Origin: Opitutales bacterium
GTDB taxonomy: Bacteria; Verrucomicrobiota; Verrucomicrobiia; Opitutales; Oceanipulchritudinaceae
Direction: 5' to 3'
Length of the DNA stretch: 52,008 nucleotides
Assembly: GCA_020831585.1 (NCBI GenBank)
Contig: JAFIGE010000017.1
Span: forward strand, 1 to 52,008
Made by a program: the position numbers and the translations under genes. Position 1 is the first letter of the stretch; every line of letters begins with the position of its first letter. Under the pieces are notes generated by a model that had not been told where the DNA came from, did no database searches, and saw only the letters and a list, made by a program, of their open reading frames with translations. Below, piece by piece: positions 17,624 through 25,213 of the stretch.

Positions 17624-20346
17624 CTCGCCGTTACGAGGAAGCGGCGCGGGTCCTGGACGTTGAAACGGTCGGGGACAAAAAACGTCTGTCCGTCGAGCAC
17701 GTAGTTGCCGAACCGATACGGGCGGACGATCTCCTTGTCGAAGAGATTGGATACATTGAGCTGGAGGGAAAGGAGGCCACTGCCAAGTTCCCGTTCATAA
17801 CCGGCGACCAGCGTAAAGAGGGTGTATCCACTGGCGAATACATAATCGAAGGGATCGCCCGGGCGGTTGCCCACGGTGCGCGCACCCCGGATATTGGCCC
17901 CACCCCCGATGGAGAAACCGTCGAGGGGGCCGTCGCGGAAAAAGTAGCGGGAGAAGATGTTCGCCGTGTAGCGGAAGGTCTCATCGATGCGGCGTCCTTC
18001 GGCAAATCCGCCGATGCGTCCATCAATTGCCTGCAGGCTGTTGCGGGCAAGGTCGCCGCGCAACCGATCGGATAGATCCTCAGATGCTTCGAGTTCGGCG
18101 ATTTGGCTTTCCCAGGCGGCCCGGTTGGCCGCCACATAGGCCCGTGTGTCGGCAAAGCCGCCCGTCTGTTTGGTTTCCGGAAAGGCGATATTGAAAAGAA
18201 GACGCCAGTTCGGTGTGGGATTGGCCGTGAAATCCAACTCCCATCCCGTGCCGCGGAAAGAGACGCGGTCCTGATAATTGTCGACCTGAAGATTGTCCTG
18301 CTCGAGGGCGCTCCAAATGCGGTTGATATTAGCGGCTTCGCCGCCGATGCGGTTGTTCTCCTCTTCGTTGCGGTAATAGGTGACGGTGCCGGAAACACGT
18401 TCATCGAAGAGGAAGAGCTTAAAGCCGCCCTCAATGCCCTTGCTCTCCAAAGAAGGGAGGCCCCGTCCGTCGATGCCAATGGCCACATTACCCGCGTCGA
18501 AGGACTCGGAGTAACCGGCGAAGGCGCTGAATGAGCGGGTGAAATGGTAGACCGCGCTACCATTGAGGCTGGTCACGTTCTGTTTGTCCACCGTGGTGGT
18601 TGAGCCGGTGCTGATGATTTCGCGGGTTACGGGGGCACGTTCCTCCAGTCCGCGGTTGGTGCGCTCGCGGTAGAAATCGCGACGGGCACCGAGCATCGTG
18701 TGGAGGGCCCGGCTTGGCAACCACTGCCCGACGGCGGCGGTCTGTACGTAGGCCACTGGCTTTTCGGAGACAAACGCGCGGGTGTGCGCCTCGCGGGCTT
18801 CAATCCCGCTCACGGGATCGAAGCTTGGCGGAAGGGCCACGTCGAGCGACCGGTCGGATGCGTAGCGCCTCACGAAGATACGGTTGGCCGGGAGAGATTG
18901 CTCGTTATTACCCACCAGTTGCGGGTTCGGGCCGTTGGTGCGCACCCACTCATACCAATCGATGGAGAAGCGGTCCTTGCGCTGCCCGGCACTAACAAGG
19001 AAACGGTGATCCGTGAGATCACTCTCCAGCAGGTAGGCAAGGGAGGCGCGGTAATCGATGACTTCGTTGGTCTGCTGATCGGTCCAGAGTCGTGCCTGCC
19101 CATAGGCCTCGCCAAGGTAGGGGTTGGGTTGGCCGCCGGGAAGGGTCTCGTTCACATCGATCGTCCAGGCGTCGAAGAACCAGCGCCGGGCGTCGCGCGT
19201 CTGCTTCTGGTAGTTGGCCGCCACCTCAAGGAAAAGGTTGTCTGTGATACGATGTTCCCAAAAAGCGGATACGGTGATGTAATCGTTGTAGACGCCTGCG
19301 CTCGGGGCCTGCAGGGACTCTTTGTGGCTGGGGATAACAGCGCTGGCGGGGAGTCCCGGCTGCGCCTCCGGCAGGAGTTGCCGGAAGTTGCCCGCCGTGT
19401 TCGCAAAGCCCTGAAAGTCCACGAGCCCCAGATCGGGCCGTCCGGCGTTGAAGACAAGCTGAGTCTGGCCTTGGCGCTGAAGCGTCGGCGGGACTTCACC
19501 GGGCGGGATGAAACCGGGATTGGTGGTGACGCCGTCCCACTGGCTGAAGTTGTCCAACATGCCGAAGGTGATGAGCCGGTGCATATCCCCCCACTCGCCC
19601 TCCAGGCGGATGGTGGAGCGCTCGTTCGGACGGATGGTGACGGTGGCAAAGAGGCCCTCGCGGTCGTTTTTGCCCACGTCGCGCCAATCGTCGAAACGCT
19701 GTAAAACGCCCGCCACGCGCACCTGGACTGTTTCCGATACCTCATAATTCGCGTCCGCCGTAACACGGAATCCGCCAAAGCTGCTCCATTGCAGAAGGAC
19801 TTCACCGAAATTGTCACGGTGCGCCCGTTTGGAGTTGATATTGGCGATCCCCCCCGAACCGGAATCCCCGAAGACCAGACCGTTGGGGCCACGGGAGAAA
19901 TCGATCCGGTCGGTGCTGAAACCGTCGGAGTTGATATACCAGCGGAAGAAATTGCGCGTCTGATAGCGCCCGCCAAGGCTCCGGAAGCTCACCTGATAGT
20001 CGTTGTAAAGGTCTTGACCGCGCACCTCCGTCTGCGGCACCGCGTTTGGAGCCCAGCGGGCCGCTTCAATAAAATTCGTCGCCCCGACATCACGGATAAA
20101 CGCTTCCGTCATCACGGTCACGGAGGCGGCTGTATCGCGCAACGCCGTCGCGAGGCGCCCACCCGCAAGGGAGGCGGTGGCGGTGTAGCCACGGTCGCCG
20201 GACACATCCACAATAAAGGGCGAGAGTTCGTAGATCTCGTCGTCCTCCTGCGCCCAAAGGCCGGGCGCGAGAGTTGAGCCACCAAGAAGCGCAACGGCAA
20301 AGGAACGGCGCGCGAAGGGAGTTTGAAGGGTAGATAGGAAGTGCAT
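17611..20346 (-). CDS. TonB-dependent outer-membrane receptor
   Basis: A 911-residue protein from ATG 20346, followed by a signal peptide (FAVALLGGSTLAPGLWAQ). Starts further upstream (20385, 20412) would put ~15-22 odd residues before it. The mature start EIYELSPFIVDV is probably the TonB box. A plug domain follows (VTVMTEAFIRDVGATNF, FSRGPNGLVFGDSGSGGIAN) and then a ~700-residue beta-barrel that ends in a terminal Phe (RFLVTASYRF), as needed for BAM-assisted insertion. Such receptors import large substrates, often oligosaccharides or siderophores, using TonB-ExbBD energy. No SusD homologue is next to it, as is usual for Verrucomicrobiota. Divergent from the secreted protein at 20614. Confidence 0.92.
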   Translation of the reverse strand: MHFLSTLQTPFARRSFAVALLGGSTLAPGLWAQEDDEIYELSPFIVDVSGDRGYTATASLAGGRLATALRDTAASVTVMTEAFIRDVGATNFIEAARWAPNAVPQTEVRGQDLYNDYQVSFRSLGGRYQTRNFFRWYINSDGFSTDRIDFSRGPNGLVFGDSGSGGIANINSKRAHRDNFGEVLLQWSSFGGFRVTADANYEVSETVQVRVAGVLQRFDDWRDVGKNDREGLFATVTIRPNERSTIRLEGEWGDMHRLITFGMLDNFSQWDGVTTNPGFIPPGEVPPTLQRQGQTQLVFNAGRPDLGLVDFQGFANTAGNFRQLLPEAQPGLPASAVIPSHKESLQAPSAGVYNDYITVSAFWEHRITDNLFLEVAANYQKQTRDARRWFFDAWTIDVNETLPGGQPNPYLGEAYGQARLWTDQQTNEVIDYRASLAYLLESDLTDHRFLVSAGQRKDRFSIDWYEWVRTNGPNPQLVGNNEQSLPANRIFVRRYASDRSLDVALPPSFDPVSGIEAREAHTRAFVSEKPVAYVQTAAVGQWLPSRALHTMLGARRDFYRERTNRGLEERAPVTREIISTGSTTTVDKQNVTSLNGSAVYHFTRSFSAFAGYSESFDAGNVAIGIDGRGLPSLESKGIEGGFKLFLFDERVSGTVTYYRNEEENNRIGGEAANINRIWSALEQDNLQVDNYQDRVSFRGTGWELDFTANPTPNWRLLFNIAFPETKQTGGFADTRAYVAANRAAWESQIAELEASEDLSDRLRGDLARNSLQAIDGRIGGFAEGRRIDETFRYTANIFSRYFFRDGPLDGFSIGGGANIRGARTVGNRPGDPFDYVFASGYTLFTLVAGYERELGSGLLSLQLNVSNLFDKEIVRPYRFGNYVLDGQTFFVPDRFNVQDPRRFLVTASYRF

Positions 20347-20473
20347 AAGATCAAAGGGGTTCTTGTGAAGGTGAAGGTGAAGCATCCCGCAAATGGGTAA
20401 GGAAGACCTCATCGTCGAGCCATCATCTCAGTCTCCCGAGCCTTCCCACGCAAGCGCGGCCCCTCACTTCGGG

Positions 20474-20489
20474 GCGCAACCAGTTACGC
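20474..20489 (-). promoter_or_regulatory. Candidate LacI-family operator between receptor and secreted-protein genes
   Basis: Read on the minus strand, GCGTAAC-TG-GTTGCGC matches 15 of 16 bases of the site upstream of the LacI gene (16435-16450), and the shared stretch runs to 17 of 18 with the two flanking T bases. It lies about 128 bp upstream of the TonB receptor ATG and about 125 bp upstream of the secreted-protein ATG, so one site could serve both divergent promoters. Confidence 0.55.
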
Positions 20490-20613
20490 AAAAGTCATCG
20501 CCCGCAACAGGTTCCGCCGCCGCAGACGCGCCACCGACCTCCAACTCTTGGCTGAATGGCTCTCCCACGGCGGATTCCCGCCATAGCATCCAATTACCTC
20601 GAATATCCAATCC

Positions 20614-21510
20614 ATGAATAAACACCCCGTTTCCGCTCTCCTTTTCGGCACGCTGGCCATGGCTCTCGGCAGCCTGTCAGCCTCTGCCGAAGAATACCTC
20701 GTCTACTCGGAAGACTTCTCCGCTTACGCCCTCGATACGGCACTCACCAATGCAAGCCCCCTCACCACCTGGTGGACACCCAACTGGAACAATGGCGACG
20801 TCGTGCAGGCCACAGTCTCGACCACCGGTCCCGATGGCGTGCGCGCTTTCACGCGTTCCACCCAAGTCATCGCCGGGCGTTTTTATGGCGGCGGCATCCG
20901 CGGGGATACGCGGGCCTTTGAGATTCCGGCCAACGCCTCCAGCAACCCCGAAGATGTCACCCTGAGCCTCTGGATCAAGGGAACATCTTCACAGAGCCGC
21001 GGCCCTGTGGGCATCAGCGTGATCAGCAAAGACGAAGCGAACGCCAACACGGGTGCCGTCTACCACTTACTCCCTATCGTTCCGGGGGAATGGACCGAGA
21101 TTTCCATTCCCTTCGCCGAAATGCAGGACGGCATTCCGAATATTGCGCCCGCCGACACGGGGTTCGATTTCAGCTCCCCCAAGCTACAGGTCTTTATCTG
21201 GATGCGCACAGATTATGAAGACGGCTGGCCCTTCCAGGAAGATGAAAACCACACGTATTCCGTGAGTATCGCGGATGTCCGGATAACGACCACCCTTTCC
21301 GCAGATCCCGATCCAGATCCGGACCCGGATCCGGAACCCACCCATTGGGGTGAGTTCGAAATCGTCGATGGCTGGGTCAACACAGGTGATTGGCTTGGTC
21401 TCCTCTACGTCGGCTTTGCTCCATGGGTTTACAGCATGGATCTCCACGCGTTTATTTTTGTCCCGGAAGAGCCCTCGGAAGAAGGTGTCTGGACCTACTT
21501 TGTGCGGTAG
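20614..21510 (+). CDS. Secreted protein with beta-sandwich domain, Asp-Pro linker and Trp/Tyr-rich C-terminal module
   Basis: A 298-residue protein with a signal peptide (VSALLFGTLAMALGSLSASA, then EEYLVY). The main domain is a jelly-roll-like sandwich (DVTLSLWIKGTSSQSRGPVG, EWTEISIPFAEMQDG), similar in feel to family-specific carbohydrate-binding modules. A (Asp-Pro)n linker (DPDPDPDPDPEP) leads to a short Trp/Tyr-rich tail (DWLGLLYVGFAPWVYSMDLH ... VWTYFVR) of a kind I associate with secreted Opitutae proteins and take to be a surface-attachment module. It is divergent from the TonB receptor and probably under the same LacI control, so it may bind the receptor's substrate at the surface. 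Followed by a strong terminator. Confidence 0.75.
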   Translation: MNKHPVSALLFGTLAMALGSLSASAEEYLVYSEDFSAYALDTALTNASPLTTWWTPNWNNGDVVQATVSTTGPDGVRAFTRSTQVIAGRFYGGGIRGDTRAFEIPANASSNPEDVTLSLWIKGTSSQSRGPVGISVISKDEANANTGAVYHLLPIVPGEWTEISIPFAEMQDGIPNIAPADTGFDFSSPKLQVFIWMRTDYEDGWPFQEDENHTYSVSIADVRITTTLSADPDPDPDPDPEPTHWGEFEIVDGWVNTGDWLGLLYVGFAPWVYSMDLHAFIFVPEEPSEEGVWTYFVR

Positions 21511-21545
21511 CATCCATCTGCCCCCACCCACCGGCCAATTTGATG

Positions 21546-21584
21546 AAAGAGCCGATCTCCTTTGCGGGGATCGGCTCTTTTTTT
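21546..21584 (+). terminator. Rho-independent terminator after the secreted-protein gene
   Basis: Long GC-containing stem: AAAGAGCCGATCtCC pairs with GGgGATCGGCTCTTT around a TTTGC loop, followed by TTTTTT-type tail at 21577-21584. It is 36 bp past the stop of the gene at 20614 and also lies between it and the convergent sulfatase, for which the opposite-strand T-tract is shorter. Confidence 0.88.
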
Positions 21585-21649
21585 CGGGTGCTTCTAATCC
21601 CTCTTTTTCTGGTCTCTCTCAATCCCCAACAGACCCGACGCACCCTCAA

Positions 21650-23110
21650 TCAGGCAAAGCACTGGCTGATATCCGGCATTTTGCTCTCTGACTCGACGAG
21701 ATGCCGGAGCAGCCGATCCTTCATGCGCCCAAGCTCGTCTTTAAGAAGCGGGTCTTGAATCCGGTTCACCAGTTCATGCGGATCTTGTATCAGGTCGTAG
21801 AGTTCATCTTCGCCCTCAAAGCGGTAAACGTATTTAAAGCGCTCTGTCCGGATCATTTTGGCGCGAAAAAGCGTCTCGGGATAACTCGCCAGAACCTGCT
21901 GTTTGGTCGGGTCGGCCCCTCGCGTGTTGATCGGGGCGGCACGGCGGGCTAACTCCGGCTCAACTCCGCCTTCGCAAAAAGCAAAGTTTCGGTGAACTTC
22001 GCTTTGTCCCGTGGCTACGGGCAGCAAAGAACGCCCCTGGACGTAGCGGGGGGTATCCAATCCCGCGAGTTCACAAACGGTCGGCATGATATCGATCAAC
22101 TCGACAAGCGCGCTCACGCGCCGACCGGCCGGCAGGCGGCCCGGTAGACGCATGATCAGCGGAACATGAACAATGCATTCGAGGAAGGAGGTATCCCATT
22201 TCTCATAGCAGTTGTGCTCGCCCGCGAAATCACCGTGGTCAGAGGAAAAAATTACAAGCGTGCTCTCGGCCAGGCCGGAGGCATCAAGGGCATTCAGAAT
22301 ACGCTCCACCTGGCGGTCAGCGAATTCGCACATGCTGTGGTAGGCCCGCACGATCCTTCTCCGGTCGTCCGGGGCGAGGTGCTCGAGATCCTTGCTCTCG
22401 CGCAGGCAACGCTCGACAAAGGGGGCATCCTCCAAGGGCGGGCTCGGCGGGAGTGGGATGTCCCCGAGCGGTTTCTGCGTAACCGGCATGGAGGGGATTT
22501 CAAAATACGTCGGATGCGGCAGACTCATGTCGATCAGCCCGAAAAGCGGTCGACCGTTGGCATTTTCAATAAAGCTGATCGCCTCATCCGCCGTGACGGC
22601 ATCAAAGTGCTCGCGCAAGGGAAAATCGGTGGGGATGGCTCCTCCAAACGAGGCCCGGCGCAGGTCTGGACGTGTCTCCAAAATGGGCACTTTGCGGAAG
22701 TTCCAGGATGGTGTCTGGTCAAACCATTTTTTGTGAAGGTTCCACTCGACAATATGATTCTTCCCCAACAGGCAAGTGCGGTAGCCCGCCTCCCGAATCA
22801 AGGGAATGAGGTTGGGGGTATTCTCGTAGAGGGCCACGAGGTCATTCTCATCGACCTCGGCATGGTGGGGGGCATCTGTCCGCCCCTTGAGGGTGCGAAA
22901 GCCATCGACATGCGGATACCGCCCGGTCAGCATACTGCAACGGCTGGGAACACACTTGGGCATCTGACAAAACGCATTGTCAAAGACCACCCCCTCCCGC
23001 GCCAAGCGTTCGGCAGCCGGCATCGAAGTAAAGCTATTTCCATGCACCGGCAGGGCGCTCCACTTCATTTCGTCACAAGTGATCCATAAAATATTCAATG
23101 GGGTAACCAT
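21650..23110 (-). CDS. Formylglycine-dependent sulfatase (type I), apparently cytoplasmic
   Basis: A 486-residue sulfatase. The start NILWITCDEMKWSAL is the metal-binding Asp-containing strand, and the sulfatase signature C53-V-P-S-R57 precedes MLTGRYPH. Cys53 would be oxidised to formylglycine by FGE. The later FSSDHGDFAGEHNCYEKW holds further metal ligands, and EDELYDLIQDPHELVN is the usual C-terminal sulfatase motif. There is no signal peptide, unlike most verrucomicrobial sulfatases, so it should desulfate imported sugars in the cytoplasm. Neighbours (TonB receptor, GH50 enzyme) make a sulfated polysaccharide a reasonable target; the exact sulfate position cannot be read. Convergent with the secreted protein at 20614. 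Confidence 0.92.
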   Translation of the reverse strand: MVTPLNILWITCDEMKWSALPVHGNSFTSMPAAERLAREGVVFDNAFCQMPKCVPSRCSMLTGRYPHVDGFRTLKGRTDAPHHAEVDENDLVALYENTPNLIPLIREAGYRTCLLGKNHIVEWNLHKKWFDQTPSWNFRKVPILETRPDLRRASFGGAIPTDFPLREHFDAVTADEAISFIENANGRPLFGLIDMSLPHPTYFEIPSMPVTQKPLGDIPLPPSPPLEDAPFVERCLRESKDLEHLAPDDRRRIVRAYHSMCEFADRQVERILNALDASGLAESTLVIFSSDHGDFAGEHNCYEKWDTSFLECIVHVPLIMRLPGRLPAGRRVSALVELIDIMPTVCELAGLDTPRYVQGRSLLPVATGQSEVHRNFAFCEGGVEPELARRAAPINTRGADPTKQQVLASYPETLFRAKMIRTERFKYVYRFEGEDELYDLIQDPHELVNRIQDPLLKDELGRMKDRLLRHLVESESKMPDISQCFA

Positions 23111-23470
23111 TCGCCAAAAGAAATGCCCGACTCGACTTCAAAGGCACACGGCCTATCCGGGAAACCTGTTGCGTTTTCCGGTTCGTCGGCACCGATCCGA
23201 TCAACCCATCACCGATGGTAGCCCGTCTAGCGCGAAAGGGAGCGATTCCAGAGGTCAGAATCCGCACCCAAAAAAAGAAAACCGCGTCACCTTTCATCCG
23301 CTCCACCTTTCATCAAAAGAAGACATCCGGTGAAGCGGGAAATCCGATCCGGTATTTGCATCGATCCGCTGTTTCCTTAACCTTTGAAAACGTCTCAATT
23401 GGAAGGTTTTTTTGTGGCATGATCGGTTTTCAATGCCCCTGCGTTGGCACCGCCCTTGTCCCCTTAGCTT
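23111..23470. other. Divergent gap between sulfatase and MscS genes, nothing identified
   Basis: About 360 bp. Small frames exist on both strands without start context, family or codon bias. The AT-richer part near 23390-23425 (GAAAACGTCTCAATTGGAAGG) may hold the promoter of the MscS gene, but no -35/-10 pair was convincing. Confidence 0.4.
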
Positions 23471-23998
23471 ATGACTCATCTAACGCCGATTCTTCAAACA
23501 GGAGCCCTCGTGCTTCTCATACTCGTCTTGGGTTTGCTTGCGATGTCCTTTCTCCTGCGCGCCCTCGATTTCGCCGGGACGCGTGCCAAGATGCCCGCCC
23601 TTGTCCTGCAGCCCATGCGCAACGTAGTCAAAATCCTCGTTGCGCTGATCGTGATGACACTCGTGCTCGGACAATTCGGAATCGAGTTGATGTCCATCCT
23701 CACGGCGACCGTGGCCCTCGTGGCCATCGGCTTCTTCGCCGTCTGGAGTTTGGTGAGCCACGTTACGGCAACTGTGCTTCTGGTCATCGTTAAGCCTTTC
23801 AACATGAATGACACCGTCAAATTCGCGGGCGAGGAGGTGAAGGGGAAGGTTGTCGATATCAACCTCTTTTACACTTCGCTGGAGACGGAAACCGGCGACC
23901 GCTTTCAGGTGCCCAACAACCTCTTTTTCCAAAATGCCTTGCACCGGTCCTTCGCTCCGGCAGACCAGCGGGTGGGCATCGCGGAGCACCTGAAGTAG
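23471..23998 (+). CDS. Short MscS-family mechanosensitive channel
   Basis: A 175-residue inner-membrane protein with three hydrophobic segments (residues ~8-30, 52-68, 74-104). The third has the pore-helix pattern rich in Ala/Gly (ATVALVAIGFFAVWSLVSHV), and it is followed by the beta-domain KPFNMNDTVKFAGEEVKGKV and the MscS signature VPNNLFFQNAL. This is shorter than E. coli MscS (~286) because the C-terminal alpha/beta cage is missing; the protein ends soon after the beta domain. It would release solutes upon membrane tension. Followed by a GC hairpin (CCCCGTAATCCGGGG, 24007-24021) that may terminate it. Confidence 0.82.
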   Translation: MTHLTPILQTGALVLLILVLGLLAMSFLLRALDFAGTRAKMPALVLQPMRNVVKILVALIVMTLVLGQFGIELMSILTATVALVAIGFFAVWSLVSHVTATVLLVIVKPFNMNDTVKFAGEEVKGKVVDINLFYTSLETETGDRFQVPNNLFFQNALHRSFAPADQRVGIAEHLK

Positions 23999-24044
23999 GT
24001 TTGCCCCCCGTAATCCGGGGCTTGATGATCGCCCCTGCAAGCCT

Positions 24045-24172
24045 TGCGGTATCTGGGTCCGCCCCGAAATGGGGGAGTAAAGCGTGCGCCCTCCCCGCGA
24101 CGGCAATGCCAGACCGTGTAACCGGTTCCGCACAGGGTGGCCTTGCCGAATGCTCCCTCACCCGGCGACCGT
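24045..24172 (-). other. Cobalamin-riboswitch-like sequence in the 23999-24205 gap
   Basis: Read on the minus strand, this stretch starts GGTCGCC, continues AAGGCCACCCTGTGCGGAAC and GGTCTGGCATTGCCG, then CGCGGGGAGGGCG and ends GGACCCAGATACCGC. The order and spacing resemble the cobalamin aptamer (GGTNCC start, a CTG..CCGC-AAC core, GGGGAGG, and a terminal CAG-ATACC). The match is loose, and no gene begins downstream on this strand: transcription would run antisense into the MscS gene. It could be a diverged or orphan copy, or chance similarity. Confidence 0.22.
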
Positions 24173-24205
24173 TCTCCGTATTCATCCTCCCGCTGAGAAC
24201 CGCCC

Positions 24206-25204
24206 GTGAAAACCCCTTGCCTCCTCTTTACCGGCCCCGGCCGTGTGCTCCCCGCATCGACCGAAATCCCGGCCCCCCGTGCAGATGAAATTTTGGTCCG
24301 TACGGCCTACACCTGCATCAGCCCGAGCACGGAACTCCGCTGCCTGAGCGGAGAGCAAACCGGTGCCCCCGCCTTTCCCTTCATCCCCGGATATAACCTC
24401 GCCGGGATTGTCGAGGAAGCGGGCGACGTGAGCGGTTGGGAGGTCGGCGACCGCGTCTTTGCCACGGGCACGCGGGCGGCCGCGCACGCCCGCTGCTGGG
24501 GAGGGCACTGCGGATTTGCCCTCGTGCGCGGGAGCGACGCTGTGGCCGTGCCAGCGGGCCTCTCCCTTCGCGCCGCCTCCTCCACAAAGCTTGCCGCCAT
24601 CGCCTACCATGGCCTTCTCCAAGCGGACGTGCGTCCCCATGAGCGGGTCGCGGTGGTGGGACTCGGCCCCATCGGGCGTTTCTCTGCTGAACTTTTCCGC
24701 GCAGCGGGCGCGCGCGTAGTCGTCAGCGACCTCAGCGAACGCCGCCGCGCCAGCGCGGCGCGGAGTGGCCTCACCACCATCGATCCGGGCAAGGATCTCG
24801 TGCAGGCTTTCGCGGAGGTGTGTCCGGAGGGCGTGGACATCATTGTCGATGCAACCGGAGCGGGGGCGGCTCTCGCGCAGACCATGCGCCTGGGGCGCAT
24901 GCCGCCGTGGGATCAGGAGATCCATCCCCCCACCCGCTTTATCCTTCAGGGAAGCTACGCCAAGCCGCCGCCCTTCCCCTACGACACGGCCTTCGACCGT
25001 GAACTCATTCTCCGTGTACCCCGCGATTGCAAGCGCAGCGATATGCGGGCGGTTCTCGATCTCATGGCACGGGGACAACTCGACCCCGAGACCTTCATCG
25101 AAGCCGTGGATACACCAGCGGAGGCACCGGCTGTTTATGAGCGCCTCCGGAATGAACCTGAAGCCCTCCTCACCGCCTCCATCCGCTGGGCCGACCTCAC
25201 CTGA
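24206..25204 (+). CDS. Medium-chain dehydrogenase/reductase (alcohol dehydrogenase-like)
   Basis: A 332-residue protein starting at GTG 24206. It has the N-terminal GroES-like domain (DEILVRTAYTCISPSTELRC, AFPFIPGYNLAGIVEEAGD, GWEVGDRVFATG) and a Rossmann domain (RVAVVGLGPIGRFSAELF, with the Gly-x-Gly-x-x-Gly motif). Instead of the usual Gly-His-Glu zinc-site motif it has Pro-Gly-Tyr-Asn, so it may lack catalytic zinc, as in L-threonine/bi-domain type oxidoreductases. It would oxidise or reduce a sugar or polyol using NAD(P). The next gene starts nine bases after its stop, so they form one operation unit with 25214 and 26914. Confidence 0.85.
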   Translation: MKTPCLLFTGPGRVLPASTEIPAPRADEILVRTAYTCISPSTELRCLSGEQTGAPAFPFIPGYNLAGIVEEAGDVSGWEVGDRVFATGTRAAAHARCWGGHCGFALVRGSDAVAVPAGLSLRAASSTKLAAIAYHGLLQADVRPHERVAVVGLGPIGRFSAELFRAAGARVVVSDLSERRRASAARSGLTTIDPGKDLVQAFAEVCPEGVDIIVDATGAGAALAQTMRLGRMPPWDQEIHPPTRFILQGSYAKPPPFPYDTAFDRELILRVPRDCKRSDMRAVLDLMARGQLDPETFIEAVDTPAEAPAVYERLRNEPEALLTASIRWADLT

Positions 25205-25213
25205 TCTCCGCCC

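Noticed and set aside
23480-24133. 217-aa minus-strand frame opposite MscS
   Set aside because: Contains no motif; the plus-strand MscS has membrane helices and the VPNN signature.
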